From NCBI GenBank assembly GCA_030601745.1, contig JAUWBI010000003.1, forward strand, positions 29,713-93,712: a DNA stretch of 64,000 bases, in the 5' to 3' direction. Positions 7,287 to 15,514 of this stretch are shown here, piece by piece (the stretch's first letter is position 1; the number at the start of each line of letters is the position of its first letter). The translations under genes were made by a program, and so were the position numbers. The notes under the pieces were generated by a model, which was not told where the DNA came from, searched no databases, and saw only the letters and a program-made list of their open reading frames with translations. The DNA comes from Phycisphaerae bacterium (GTDB lineage Bacteria; Planctomycetota; Phycisphaerae; Sedimentisphaerales; Anaerobacaceae).

Positions 7287-7631
7287 TTATTGTTTTTGCT
7301 GGTCTTTTGGCTTACTGGTTAATTCTTTTTTCTTACTGGTTATTTCTTTTTTCAGTTTCCTGTAAGACCAAAACCATCCCGCCCCTGCTACAAAAATCAT
7401 TAAACAAATTGTAACCAATATGGCAGTTTTTTCATTCATTCCCATCGCCCACATTGCAAGCCCACACAAAAAACAGGGGATAACAAGCACTCTCCCTTTA
7501 ATATTTCCTGGGACACGTTTCCACGCTTCTTTTTCCTCATTTACATCTGGCCTCCAACCACTGGCGAGCATTATTAGGATAATAGCGACTGTCACTATGC
7601 CTAATATCACAAAATACGGAACGATTTCCAT
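7287..7631 (-). CDS. Small membrane protein, function unknown
   Basis: 114 residues with three hydrophobic segments (about 5-24, 47-63, 69-88) and a Lys-rich C-terminal tail (RKLKKEITSKKKELTSKPKDQ). The ATG at 7631 has a strong AAAGGGG site 5 nt upstream, which supports a real gene. No family recognised. The hairpin at 7217-7258 lies just downstream. Confidence 0.65.
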   Translation of the reverse strand: MEIVPYFVILGIVTVAIILIMLASGWRPDVNEEKEAWKRVPGNIKGRVLVIPCFLCGLAMWAMGMNEKTAILVTICLMIFVAGAGWFWSYRKLKKEITSKKKELTSKPKDQQKQ

Positions 7632-7689
7632 AGTTTCCCCTTTTAGAAAATTTTCTACCGCACCATTCTAACAATTGCGTGTCTTAAAT

Positions 7690-7870
7690 CAAGTGATAAG
7701 TTTAGTGACTGGTGATTAGTGATTATTTGAGATTCTTCGCTGGCGCTCAGAATGACAGTGAGGTGGATTCCTGCCTTCGCAGGAATGACAATATTAATAA
7801 TAATCGATTATTTCTCTGTGTCCTCGGTGACAACAATTACCAATTACCATTTAACCAATCTCCTCCCGTA
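7690..7870. repeat. Cluster of dispersed repeat fragments
   Basis: The gap between two minus-strand genes holds, in order: GTGACTGGTGATTAGTGATT, an ATTCTTCGCTGGCGCTCAG fragment, a palindrome ATTCCTGCcttcGCAGGAAT (7767-7786), a TTTCTCTGTGTCCTCGGTG fragment, and CAATTACCAATTACC-type sequence. Each type recurs elsewhere in the window. Confidence 0.65.
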
Positions 7871-7896
7871 AAGCGACGATTTTGAGCGGCTACATT

Positions 7897-9363
7897 TCAA
7901 CTTTCAAAATACACGCCGTCGTTTTCAAGGGCCTTTCTTAAATAGGTATATCGAAGCTGGCGTGTTCCACAGTTTTTGGCTGCGCAGAGGGCCGCTGCTG
8001 TGCCTGTGGCCTGTCCCTGTCCCATGCAGCTTACTGTGTTTCTGGTGGACATGTGCGCCCTACGGTCGGAGGTTATCATCATACCCGCCACCAAAAGATT
8101 ATCTATTCGCGCTACACGCAGCGCCCTATACGGGATTCCGTATGTGCCGCCATTTTTGATTTGGTAGCGAGGTGCGCTGTCGTGAAAACCGTAAACCATA
8201 ATTTCGTCATCAAAATGTCTGCCTTCAATTACATCTTCATGTGAAATGTCATAGTCGCAGGTGATTAGTCTGCCTCGCCTGATGTTAAGTCGTGGGCTCG
8301 TCCTGGCGATAAATGCCTTTTCACAGCCGGGGACATATTTTCTAAACAGCTCGACGGCCTTTAGCTGACGCTTTCTGAGCTCTAATTCGGCTTTGGTCAC
8401 GGCGTCCCTGTTGGTGGGGCTGACAGGCATTTTGAGATTCAGCTTAATGAACATAAAGTAGTTGTCGTGCACGGTAGTAGTGACCGTTGACATACCGATT
8501 TTCCCGGCCCCGGCCCTGAAGCCGGCGGGAAGATTGACGCTCCTGCCTTGCAGTCGCACTATTTGCCCGTCCTTGCCACTGCGCCGGCCTTCGGCCTGTT
8601 GAAAAATGGCGTCGTGCGATTTGAGGAACTCGTAGTATTTCTCGACGCTCACATTCCCGATGCCAATACTATTGCATACCGCGTAGTCGTTGGGTTCGCT
8701 GTATCTCGCGCCGGCGTAAGCGGCAAGGTCGCCGTAGGCCGTGCAGTCCACGAATGATTTTGCGTAAACCGCCTCCCTTCCGGAGCGGCTCTCTGTTATC
8801 ACCCCCTTAATCCGGGAGCCGTCCATAATCGCTCCGGCCAAAAGGGTATTGACGCATACGAAAACGCCCGACTCGACAAGCATCTCGAATGTTACAAGTT
8901 TATAGATTTCCGTGTCAATAGCGGTGCATATTGAATCGAAATCGTAACCTTGGGACATCTCGGCGTGTCCCGATGTGCCGCCGACTTTTTCAAGGCGGTC
9001 GATAATCTCCTGAGGAATCCCTCGAACAACCTGACGTTTTTTGACGCCGGGGAAGGCCTTCCACAGGTTATAGAAGCTGTGAAGAGCGGTGCCGCCTTCT
9101 GTGACGGTTCCGCCCGGATAACCTTTTACCTCTATCAATGCTGTTTTCGCGCCCTGACGCGCCGCGGCGAGAGCTGCCACGACGCCCGCCGTGCCGCCAC
9201 CGGCTATTACGACATCGAATTTCCTTACAGGCAATTTTTTCGCAGGTTCGGCGTAATAATTCGCAGGTTGATTCCTGGTCCTTCGCTGATTGCCTTTTGT
9301 GCAGCCGGCGCCAGCGCCAATTCCAAGCATTAGAATGTGTTTAGAAAAATCTCGACGATTCAT
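7897..9363 (-). CDS. Secreted FAD-dependent oxidoreductase (FAD_oxidored family)
   Basis: 488 residues. The N-terminus MNRRDFSKHILMLGIGAGAGC combines a twin-arginine-like motif with a Cys at residue 21 in a lipobox-like setting, so export as a lipoprotein is likely. The dinucleotide-binding fold follows (DVVIAGGGTAGVVAALAAARQG, about 49-70) with its downstream acidic residue (TALIEV), then GYPGGTVTEGG, typical of the FAD_oxidored (PF12831) group. The C-terminal FAD loop reads RAHMSTRNTVSCMGQGQATG. Such proteins are abundant in Planctomycetota; substrates are usually unknown. Confidence 0.85.
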   Translation of the reverse strand: MNRRDFSKHILMLGIGAGAGCTKGNQRRTRNQPANYYAEPAKKLPVRKFDVVIAGGGTAGVVAALAAARQGAKTALIEVKGYPGGTVTEGGTALHSFYNLWKAFPGVKKRQVVRGIPQEIIDRLEKVGGTSGHAEMSQGYDFDSICTAIDTEIYKLVTFEMLVESGVFVCVNTLLAGAIMDGSRIKGVITESRSGREAVYAKSFVDCTAYGDLAAYAGARYSEPNDYAVCNSIGIGNVSVEKYYEFLKSHDAIFQQAEGRRSGKDGQIVRLQGRSVNLPAGFRAGAGKIGMSTVTTTVHDNYFMFIKLNLKMPVSPTNRDAVTKAELELRKRQLKAVELFRKYVPGCEKAFIARTSPRLNIRRGRLITCDYDISHEDVIEGRHFDDEIMVYGFHDSAPRYQIKNGGTYGIPYRALRVARIDNLLVAGMMITSDRRAHMSTRNTVSCMGQGQATGTAAALCAAKNCGTRQLRYTYLRKALENDGVYFES

Positions 9364-9398
9364 TTTTACCTCCTGTGATAACTTGATTCAGTCAAAAA

Positions 9399-9956
9399 CT
9401 ATTCGCTGAGCTTGACGGCTGTGCCGTAAGCAAAAAGTTCAGCCGCACTGCCCACAACACTTGTAGTCATATAGCGAACATTGATTATTGCATCCGCACC
9501 CATCTCTGCCGCCTGCGCGCTCATCCTGTTAGTAGCCGTTGACCGGGCCCTTCCCATCATCTCTGTGTATTCAGTCAATTCGCCGCCAAGGATTAACCTG
9601 ATTAGGGCGGACAGGTCTTTGCCGAGCCAGATAGCAAATACCGTATGGCCCTGGACGAGACCGAGAATCTCCGTTATCTCTCGGCCGGGTAGCTCTGTGG
9701 AATTCATCAGCAAAACCGTGCGCTCCGGCTCACCAAGCACTGGCCCCTCTACTAATGTCTTGAATTTCCTTTGTTCGAGGGCCACTGTCACCAGGACCAC
9801 AAGGATACCGCCCAGAAGGCAGAAAACCGCTATCCTCAGCCACCAGGGCACGACCGGGTCATCAGCAGTGAGCACGTGCCACGGCACCCCGGCAAATACC
9901 ACAGTGAAAAGCCCCACCACGAAGGCCAGCGAGCCAATTTGTCGAACTATTTTCAT
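9399..9956 (-). CDS. Membrane protein with YbjQ/UPF0145 domain
   Basis: 185 residues: two N-terminal membrane helices (about 8-26 and 40-61), then a YbjQ-type domain (PF01906) at about 85-183. Signature features are TVLLMNSTELPGREITEILGLVQG, RARSTATNRMSAQAAEMGADAIINVRY and the final SAAELFAYGTAVKL. YbjQ proteins form pentameric rings of unclear function, sometimes annotated as heavy-metal binding. Fusion of the domain to a two-helix anchor would tether it to the membrane. It lies 35 bp upstream of the flavoprotein gene on the same strand, so cotranscription is plausible. Confidence 0.8.
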   Translation of the reverse strand: MKIVRQIGSLAFVVGLFTVVFAGVPWHVLTADDPVVPWWLRIAVFCLLGGILVVLVTVALEQRKFKTLVEGPVLGEPERTVLLMNSTELPGREITEILGLVQGHTVFAIWLGKDLSALIRLILGGELTEYTEMMGRARSTATNRMSAQAAEMGADAIINVRYMTTSVVGSAAELFAYGTAVKLSE

Positions 9957-9984
9957 AGCTTACTCCTTTCTTTTGACCACTAAA

Positions 9985-10014
9985 ACTTGTCCTGAGCAAC
10001 GTCGAAGGATCCAA
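9985..10014. repeat. CCTGAGC-GTCGAAGGATC dispersed repeat
   Basis: CTTGTCCTGAGCAACGTCGAAGGATC here matches the longer version at 24361-24411 (GTCCTGAGCGACATG then CATGTCGAAGGATCT). It belongs to a widespread CTGAGCGAAGTCGAAGG-type repeat known in many environmental genomes. No function is evident. Confidence 0.6.
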
Positions 10015-10097
10015 AATCTCAGCTAACGCTACTCATCAACCGCGACGCCCCGCGTCGCTTCCATCTCGGTTAGCCCCTCCTATTTCGATTCGTTCTT

Positions 10098-11084
10098 CTA
10101 CTTCCGTGGTTTCCATTCCTTATAAGCCAACGACACTTGCTTCACGAAAAACGGCTTATTCTTGGGTAGACAGTAGGTTACTACGCCGTCGGCCAGCCCT
10201 TCTTGGGTAGCCATCAGTCCGATGTCCAGGCACTTCTTGACATAAGCAGCTGTGGGGTGTTCTGGTGATGCCGAATGCTTTGTGGCGTACACCATAACGA
10301 CAAGCGGCATCTTCCCCAATAGACCACCGTTCTTTGTCCTCCTGTCCAGCCATTCGCGGTAGCTCTTGATTTGCGGCAACAGTTTCGTCGTGTCCGAATG
10401 GTTCTTATGCGGGTAGAAATAGGGGAAAATCACTCCATCGATAGCCCCTGCCTCGACATGCTGCGAGATAGCTTTCTCGTATCCAAAATAGCACACCACC
10501 AGCAGTGACAAATGGGGGGCAATCTTATGGGCCTCATTCATCATATTCTTGCAGTACGAGGGCGTAAACATCCGGACGTTCCCATTGAAGTCGTCAATGC
10601 ACATCCCTGTCACAATCGGACACCGCTGGGCTATCTTCGCGCATTCGACGGCCCAGCGGACGTAGTCGCCGCCGAAGGGATCGGGGACGCCTTCGGACGG
10701 CGGTGTGAGATATAACCACAATCGAATACCTGCCTTCTGGAACTCAGGGGCCATCAACTGGAAATCGTGCCACGCAAACGGATATCGCTTTTCTTTCCAT
10801 ACCAAATGCATATAATCCTTCGCGTTCATCTTCTTTAACACACCGAGTAGCCGGGGAATATCCGTTCGTCCCTGAGAGGTACGCGTGCCGAGGTTGACGT
10901 AGTCACCTAACAGAGGGGCAAGGGAGGGAACGACTGGGCCGGTGAAACCGCCACGACGTCCAGAGTCCTTTAAAGCCCTTCTCTCTTTTGCAACCTGAAT
11001 GAGGTCTTCCCCTTCAGAATGCAAGACCAGGCCGGCCAGCAGCGCCGAGGCAACCACAACTAAGTGGAGCCATTTTGCTCTCAC
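10098..11084 (-). CDS. Secreted putative glycoside-hydrolase-like TIM-barrel protein
   Basis: 328 residues with a signal peptide (MRAKWLHLVVVASALLAGLVLHSEG). The rest alternates strands and helices as in a TIM barrel: IRLWLYLTPPSEG, then VTGMCIDDFNGNVRMFTPSYC with adjacent Asp residues at a strand end, LSLLVVCYFGY, IDGVIFPYFYPH, MPLVVMVYATKH, and LADGVVTYCLPK. This pattern resembles glycosidase superfamily barrels, but I do not recognise a numbered GH family and the catalytic pair is not certain. It stands alone on the minus strand, flanked by short repeat-bearing gaps. Confidence 0.65.
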   Translation of the reverse strand: MRAKWLHLVVVASALLAGLVLHSEGEDLIQVAKERRALKDSGRRGGFTGPVVPSLAPLLGDYVNLGTRTSQGRTDIPRLLGVLKKMNAKDYMHLVWKEKRYPFAWHDFQLMAPEFQKAGIRLWLYLTPPSEGVPDPFGGDYVRWAVECAKIAQRCPIVTGMCIDDFNGNVRMFTPSYCKNMMNEAHKIAPHLSLLVVCYFGYEKAISQHVEAGAIDGVIFPYFYPHKNHSDTTKLLPQIKSYREWLDRRTKNGGLLGKMPLVVMVYATKHSASPEHPTAAYVKKCLDIGLMATQEGLADGVVTYCLPKNKPFFVKQVSLAYKEWKPRK

Positions 11085-11142
11085 GATTCTTCTCCTTCCG
11101 TCTGGGGCTAACGTTCGTGCTCAGCCGCGCGTTCGGTACTCA

Positions 11143-11206
11143 GGATTGGTGGGCTGAAGCCCACCCTACCTTGATTTTGGTGGGCACGGCCCCACCCTAC
11201 AATCTG
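11143..11206. repeat. GGTGGGCTGAAGCCCACC palindromic repeat pair
   Basis: Two GTGGGC-type units (GGTGGGCTGAAGCCCACCCTACC and GGTGGGCACGGCCCCACCCTAC) lie in direct order. The first is a perfect hairpin GGTGGGCtgaaGCCCACC. The repeat runs into the 3' end of the nucleotidyltransferase frame and forms its last ~14 codons. Confidence 0.75.
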
Positions 11207-11513
11207 ATGGTGAGACATAAATTTGCCTCCGGGTTTGATTGACTTGGCGGATGAAATAGGGGTTACGCAGCCCGCCCGGCTCGACCAGATCAATCCGACG
11301 AGCAAACAACTGCTCCAGAGCACGATGCAAGTCAAAATAATTATCGAATCTCCAAGGGTTTATTTTACTGTCAAATTCGACAAGAAAATCGATATCGCTG
11401 GACTTGTCAAAATCGCCTGTCGCTGCAGACCCGAACACGTCCAGCCGTCTGACATGATGCTTCTGGCATAAATCGATCAATGCTTTACGATATTTGTCAA
11501 TTAACGAGACCAT
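11166..11513 (-). CDS. MNT-type nucleotidyltransferase domain protein
   Basis: 115 residues. The minimal nucleotidyltransferase fold is clear: LDVFGSAATGDFDKSSDIDFLVEF gives the GSxxxG...SDIDFLV signature with the two catalytic Asp, and RRIDLVEPGGLRN gives the third acidic residue. MNT proteins commonly pair with HEPN partners as toxin-antitoxin modules in which MNT AMPylates the HEPN toxin; no HEPN gene adjoins it here. The family normally ends near residue 101 (RRQIYVS). The last 14 residues are translated from a dispersed palindromic repeat, so the 3' end seems to have been overwritten. Confidence 0.8.
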   Translation of the reverse strand: MVSLIDKYRKALIDLCQKHHVRRLDVFGSAATGDFDKSSDIDFLVEFDSKINPWRFDNYFDLHRALEQLFARRIDLVEPGGLRNPYFIRQVNQTRRQIYVSPSDCRVGPCPPKSR

Positions 11514-11787
11514 TGAATCCCTTTTATTTCTGCATTCGTTATTGTTCTATTATCTGCAATTGGTATTTTTAAGCTTACAGTCTTATGATACATTTTGCAA
11601 GTAATCTGCATACCGAAAATTCAGTTCGTCAAGGTAAGCGGTTCCATCCATACCATAATCAATGAGCGGCCAAGAATCAATCATTTCCGCAGATAGCCTT
11701 CCAATTGATTCTGCCGTTCGTGTGACGGAACCAATCACCAATAACCGGTTACCACTCACCAATCACCATTTTGGTGTTGACTATCTG

Positions 11788-12780
11788 CTACAGGCAAAAC
11801 AGATACACCATATAGCCGAGGTAGCTGCAGAGCAGAATAATACCGGCTGCTCGGCCGATAACGCGTCTGCCGACAATGGCCAGAACTGCGAAGCCGGCGC
11901 TGACGGCAATCATAATCCAGTAATAAGCCCCTGCGGCGAGGCCTGGCTCCTCCATAGTAAAAGGGCAAATCACTCCTGCTGTGCCGGTAACGAGCAGTGT
12001 GTTGAAGATGTTGGAGCCCACTAGATTGCCAATGGAAATATCGTGATGTCCCTTAATGGCGGCCACGATGCAGGTTGCAAGCTCCGGAAGAGAAGTGCCG
12101 ATTGCGATAATAGTCAGGCCAATAACAGCGTCGCTCAAACCGATTCGCCCACCGATAAACACAGCTCCCTCGACGGCCATCTCTGCGCCAAGCGCTAATC
12201 CTGCCAATCCAACAACGACAAAGAACACGCTCTTTTTTATGTCATTTCCGCTCCTTATGTCATTCCCGCGCAAGCGGGAATCCATTTCGTCATTCTTCTC
12301 TGTGTTCTCTGCGGTTAATCTTTTATCTTTTCGCGCTATATACACAGTTAAGAGTATCAGCCCCGCAAATACGCTTAACAGCACAGCGCCTTCCGGGCGT
12401 GATAGGTTCTTATCGAAGAGAACAGGCCAGAGTAACAGCGCCACTAATAACATCACAGGTATCTCACGGCGCAGCGTTCGCAATTGAATCCTGAGCGGCC
12501 GAATAAGGGCGACCAGGCCGCCGACAAGAGCTAAATTGGCAATGTTGGAGCCGAAAACATTGCCGATGGCGATGTCCCCGTTGTCTCCGATGGCAGCCGC
12601 AATGCTGGCGGCTACCTCAGGCGCCGAAGTACCCATAGCCACGATGGTCAGGCCGATGATAAGTGGACTGACGCCGAACCGTTCTGCCAGTGCAACCGCT
12701 CCCCCCACCAGCAGGTCGGCGGATTTCCATAATATCACCAGCCCACCAGCCAGGAGTATAATAGCCCAGACTATGTTCAT
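11788..12780 (-). CDS. CaCA-family sodium/calcium exchanger (YrbG-like)
   Basis: 330 residues from the ATG at 12780; a TTG at 12798 would add six. Two homologous halves of five or so helices each carry an alpha repeat: GTSAPEVAASIAAAIGD with GNVFGSNIANL in the first, GTSLPELATCIVAAIKG with GNLVGSNIFNTLL in the second. These residues bind the transported cations. The central cytoplasmic loop is unusual: RLTAENTEK and the following MDSRLRGNDIRSGND are direct translations of dispersed genomic repeats inserted in frame. Function is probably kept because the loop is tolerant. An inner-membrane calcium export role is inferred from the family. Confidence 0.9.
   Translation of the reverse strand: MNIVWAIILLAGGLVILWKSADLLVGGAVALAERFGVSPLIIGLTIVAMGTSAPEVAASIAAAIGDNGDIAIGNVFGSNIANLALVGGLVALIRPLRIQLRTLRREIPVMLLVALLLWPVLFDKNLSRPEGAVLLSVFAGLILLTVYIARKDKRLTAENTEKNDEMDSRLRGNDIRSGNDIKKSVFFVVVGLAGLALGAEMAVEGAVFIGGRIGLSDAVIGLTIIAIGTSLPELATCIVAAIKGHHDISIGNLVGSNIFNTLLVTGTAGVICPFTMEEPGLAAGAYYWIMIAVSAGFAVLAIVGRRVIGRAAGIILLCSYLGYMVYLFCL
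12241..12322. repeat. Dispersed palindromic repeat inserted in frame in the exchanger gene
   Basis: A perfect stem TTCCCGCgcaaGCGGGAA (12263-12280) is flanked by GTCATT / CATTC ends, followed by TTCTCTGTGTTCTCTGCGG, another repeat seen in part near 7809. Related palindromes occur in non-coding DNA at 7767-7786 and 28249-28268. Here both are translated, as the exchanger's central loop. Confidence 0.8.
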
Positions 12781-12889
12781 CTCAAAAATTATAACCAAGG
12801 TGGCTACTGTTTCAAGCTATTTAGTCTAAACGGATGTGTTTGTTCTGCGTGATTCATCGTGCACATAATACTGTGCGGGGTGAGATGTG

Positions 12890-14134
12890 CTAAATTTTTC
12901 CGACAACCAGGCAGGCGTTATGGCCCCCGAAGCCGAATGAGTTGCTCATCGCAATATTGACCTTTGTTTGGCGAGCTTCCAGCGGCACAAAATCCATCTT
13001 AAGGTCGCAGCGCTCGTCCTGATTATCTAAGTTGATAGTGGGGGGGATAGCCGACTCTTTAATGGCTTTCACACATACTATAAGCTCAACGGCACCGCTT
13101 GCCCCAAGCAGATGGCCGAGACTGCTTTTGGTCGAGTTGACAGGCAATTTGTATGCGTGCTCACCAAAAACAGTTCTGATAGCCAAACTTTCGGTGATGT
13201 CATTTAGCTCGGTACCTGTCCCGTGTGCATTGATATAGTCAACTTTCTCTGTTTCGACGCGTCCATCCATTAGTGCCAGCTTCATTGCTGTCGTAGCACC
13301 TTTACCGTCCGGCATTGGGGCGGTAATGTGATAACCATCATCGGTTGCACTGTAGCCAAGAAGCTCAGCGTATATATTTGCGCCGCGTTTCTTAGCACGT
13401 TCATATTCTTCCAAAACCACGATACCGGCGCCCTCAGAAAGGACAAATCCGTCTCTGTCCTTATCAAACGGTCTGGAAGCTGCCGGCGGGTCATTATTTC
13501 GAGTGCTCAGTGACCTGGCGGCGCAGAAGGAGGCCAGTCCTACCGGGGTAAGGGCCGCCTCCGACCCGCCGGTTATCATAACGTCACTTCGCCCGACAAG
13601 AATATTGCAGAAGGCTTCTCCGATTGCGTGACTGCCCGAAGCACAGGCGCTGACGGCACAAAAATTGGGACCTCGCAGGCCGTAACGAATGGCAATATTG
13701 CCGCCGGCGGCATTAGCCATAAGTCTCGGGACAGTGAAAGGCGAGACTTTCCTTACGCCTTTATTCAGAAGCTTTATGTGCTGGTCTTCGATTTCCTTGA
13801 TGCCGCCTATACCTGTCCCCACGATGACACCGGCACGAAAAACATCTTCTTTCGAGAAATCAAGCCCGCTGTCATTTATCGCCTGGATTGCTGCAGCGAT
13901 TGCGAACTGCGAGAAGCGGTCCATTCGTTTGCCTTCGCGGTGTTCAACATATTTTTTTACGTCGAAACCTTTTATCTCGCCGCCGAACCTTACCGGATAT
14001 CCACTGGTGTCAAAGGATTCTACGGTGGAGACGCCGCTTTTACCTTCGCACAGCGCAGCAAAAAGGCCTTCAACGGACTCGGCTAAGGCGGTAACACAGC
14101 CTAAGCCTGTAATAACGACTCGCCGTTTACTCAT
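12890..14134 (-). CDS. fabF: Beta-ketoacyl-ACP synthase II
   Basis: 414 residues. Condenses malonyl-ACP with acyl-ACP during fatty acid elongation. The catalytic triad is visible as Cys164 (VSACASGSHA), His304 (NAHGTGTELND) and His341 (KSSLGHLLGASG). The C-terminal NSFGFGGHNACLVV loop is intact. It follows acpP by about 14 bp at the end of the fatty-acid operon. ATG start at 14134; length is typical of FabF rather than FabB. Confidence 0.97.
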   Translation of the reverse strand: MSKRRVVITGLGCVTALAESVEGLFAALCEGKSGVSTVESFDTSGYPVRFGGEIKGFDVKKYVEHREGKRMDRFSQFAIAAAIQAINDSGLDFSKEDVFRAGVIVGTGIGGIKEIEDQHIKLLNKGVRKVSPFTVPRLMANAAGGNIAIRYGLRGPNFCAVSACASGSHAIGEAFCNILVGRSDVMITGGSEAALTPVGLASFCAARSLSTRNNDPPAASRPFDKDRDGFVLSEGAGIVVLEEYERAKKRGANIYAELLGYSATDDGYHITAPMPDGKGATTAMKLALMDGRVETEKVDYINAHGTGTELNDITESLAIRTVFGEHAYKLPVNSTKSSLGHLLGASGAVELIVCVKAIKESAIPPTINLDNQDERCDLKMDFVPLEARQTKVNIAMSNSFGFGGHNACLVVGKI

Positions 14135-14148
14135 ACTAAACTTGTTCG

Positions 14149-14421
14149 CTACTCTTGGCTTTTGGAATGTACAATGTTGACGATGTAATCAACCGCGGCA
14201 CCGACCGTCTGGATTTTCTCGGCCTCTTCGTCGGGAATACTCATATCAAACTCGTCTTCAAACTCCATAACCAGTTCAACCGTATCCAACGAGTCAGCGT
14301 TCAAATCGTTAATAAATGAGGTCTCACGTGTTATTTCAGACTTGTCTGTGCCCATTTGCTCACTTATTATGTCGATCACTTTGTTTTCAATTGCCTGAAC
14401 ATCTACGTCATCAACACTCAC
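14149..14421 (-). CDS. acpP: Acyl carrier protein
   Basis: 90 residues, slightly longer than the usual 75-80 because of an acidic N-terminal extension ([10 protein letters not shown]). Ser44 in [15 protein letters not shown] is the phosphopantetheine site, and the acidic helix II that docks FAS enzymes follows. The start is GTG at 14421, supported by GGGAGG with 8-nt spacing. It has its own strong promoter at 14535-14563, as expected for the most abundant FAS protein, and is followed closely by fabF. Confidence 0.96.
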   Translation of the reverse strand: MSVDDVDVQAIENKVIDIISEQMGTDKSEITRETSFINDLNADSLDTVELVMEFEDEFDMSIPDEEAEKIQTVGAAVDYIVNIVHSKSQE

Positions 14422-14534
14422 TTGTTTTTCCTCCCTGGTCTAATAGGAATTTATTCCGTAACCTCACAACCAAACCAGTCGCCGGTAACAGTAACTAATA
14501 CTAATCACTGGTAGCGTCATTTTTTATCTTGGCG

Positions 14535-14590
14535 GGTATAATACCTGCTAAAGCAGTTGTCAACAAATATTTTTTTTATTTTTTTTTGGG
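14535..14590 (-). promoter_or_regulatory. Strong acpP-fabF promoter with UP element and palindromic spacer
   Basis: On the minus strand a perfect TTGACA (14558-14563) is separated by 17 bp from TATACC (14535-14540). Immediately upstream of the -35 lies a 24-bp A/T-only tract (to about 14587), as in an UP element. The spacer contains the perfect palindrome CTGCTttAGCAG, which could be an operator. Transcription would start near 14528, leaving a leader of about 107 nt before acpP. Confidence 0.7.
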
Positions 14591-14675
14591 TGCCCACTAA
14601 CAACTAAATATCGATAGATACGCTTCCGACAGGCGTATTAACGACTATTCACAAGACGTTATACGCAATACGAGA
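14591..14675. other. Spacer between fabG and the acpP promoter
   Basis: Short gap holding an ATACGCAATACG-type repeat fragment (about 14647-14676) and an ATATCGATAGATA stretch. No terminator hairpin with a T-tract is visible for fabG on the minus strand, so read-through into acpP is possible. Confidence 0.5.
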
Positions 14676-15413
14676 CTACATTGCCATACCGCCGTCGATG
14701 CAGAGGACCTGGCCGGTGATATAGCCGGCCTGGTCGCTTGCAAGAAATGCAACGGCCTTGGCCACGTCATCAACGCTGCCGAATCTTCGCAATGGTATCA
14801 TCTGCTTTGCAGCATCTTTGACCGGCTGCGGCAATTTGTCCGTCATCTCGGTAACAATAAACCCCGGTGCGATACAATTAGCCGTTACATTCTTTTTCGC
14901 TACCTCACGCGCCACTGACTTGCTCAGGCCAATCAGGCCTGCTTTGCTGGCCGCATAATTACTTTGACCGGCATTGCCCATCACACCGGAAACCGAGCTG
15001 AGACTGATAATCCGGCCGAATTTGTTGCGAACCATAGACCTTACCGCGGTCCGAGTCGCAACAAAGGCTGCTCGAAGATTAACGTCAATGACCTTATCAA
15101 AATCCTCATCGCTCATTCGCATAATCAGCCCGTCACGCGTAATGCCGGCGTTGTTCACAAGAATACCTATCCCGCCGTATTCGGAAGCCAGAGCTTCAAG
15201 TATCTCGGTGAATTTGGTGGTATCGGTTATATCCACACATTTTGTTACAACCGTAAAGCCGGCTTCTTTTACAACATCTTCAAGTTCGCCAAGCTGCTCG
15301 GCATTTATATCCAGCCCGGCCACGATGCGACCCTGCTTGAGCAGTTCAAGAACAATTGCCCGGCCTATCCCTCTGGCGGCACCGGTTACAACAGCCAGCC
15401 TTTTTTCCGACAT
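14676..15413 (-). CDS. fabG: 3-oxoacyl-ACP reductase
   Basis: 245 residues from the ATG at 15413; GGAG lies 9 nt upstream, whereas the TTG at 15428 lacks such a site. It is a short-chain dehydrogenase that reduces beta-ketoacyl-ACP with NADPH. The cofactor motif TGAARGIG is at 10-17, NNAG at 87-90, and the catalytic residues are Ser140, Tyr153 and Lys157 (SNYAASKAGL). The ending ITGQVLCIDGGMAM is characteristic of FabG. It lies between fabD and acpP in the FAS operon. Confidence 0.96.
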   Translation of the reverse strand: MSEKRLAVVTGAARGIGRAIVLELLKQGRIVAGLDINAEQLGELEDVVKEAGFTVVTKCVDITDTTKFTEILEALASEYGGIGILVNNAGITRDGLIMRMSDEDFDKVIDVNLRAAFVATRTAVRSMVRNKFGRIISLSSVSGVMGNAGQSNYAASKAGLIGLSKSVAREVAKKNVTANCIAPGFIVTEMTDKLPQPVKDAAKQMIPLRRFGSVDDVAKAVAFLASDQAGYITGQVLCIDGGMAM

Positions 15414-15459
15414 CTTGCTAATCTCCAAATCAAATTCCCAAATTACCCACCGACATTCC

Positions 15460-15505
15460 CCCTGTCATTGCGAGCGAGGCGTAGCCGAGCGCGGCAATCT
15501 CGATT
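15460..15505. repeat. TGTCATTGCGAGCGAGGC dispersed repeat
   Basis: The GTCATTGCGAG...GGCAATCTCG unit in the fabD-fabG gap. Related units are at 35139-35236, 37617-37644 and 46752-46890. It is a common palindromic-type intergenic repeat of environmental genomes; no function is established. Confidence 0.75.
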
Positions 15506-15514
15506 CTCATTAGC

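Noticed and set aside
7024..7414. Two short plus-strand frames around the CCCCGCAC palindrome
   Set aside because: They overlap opposing genes that have better starts, and encode no recognisable domain.
11662..12024. Plus-strand frame at the end of the exchanger gene
   Set aside because: Antisense to the exchanger C-terminus and partly made of the CACCAATCACC repeat.
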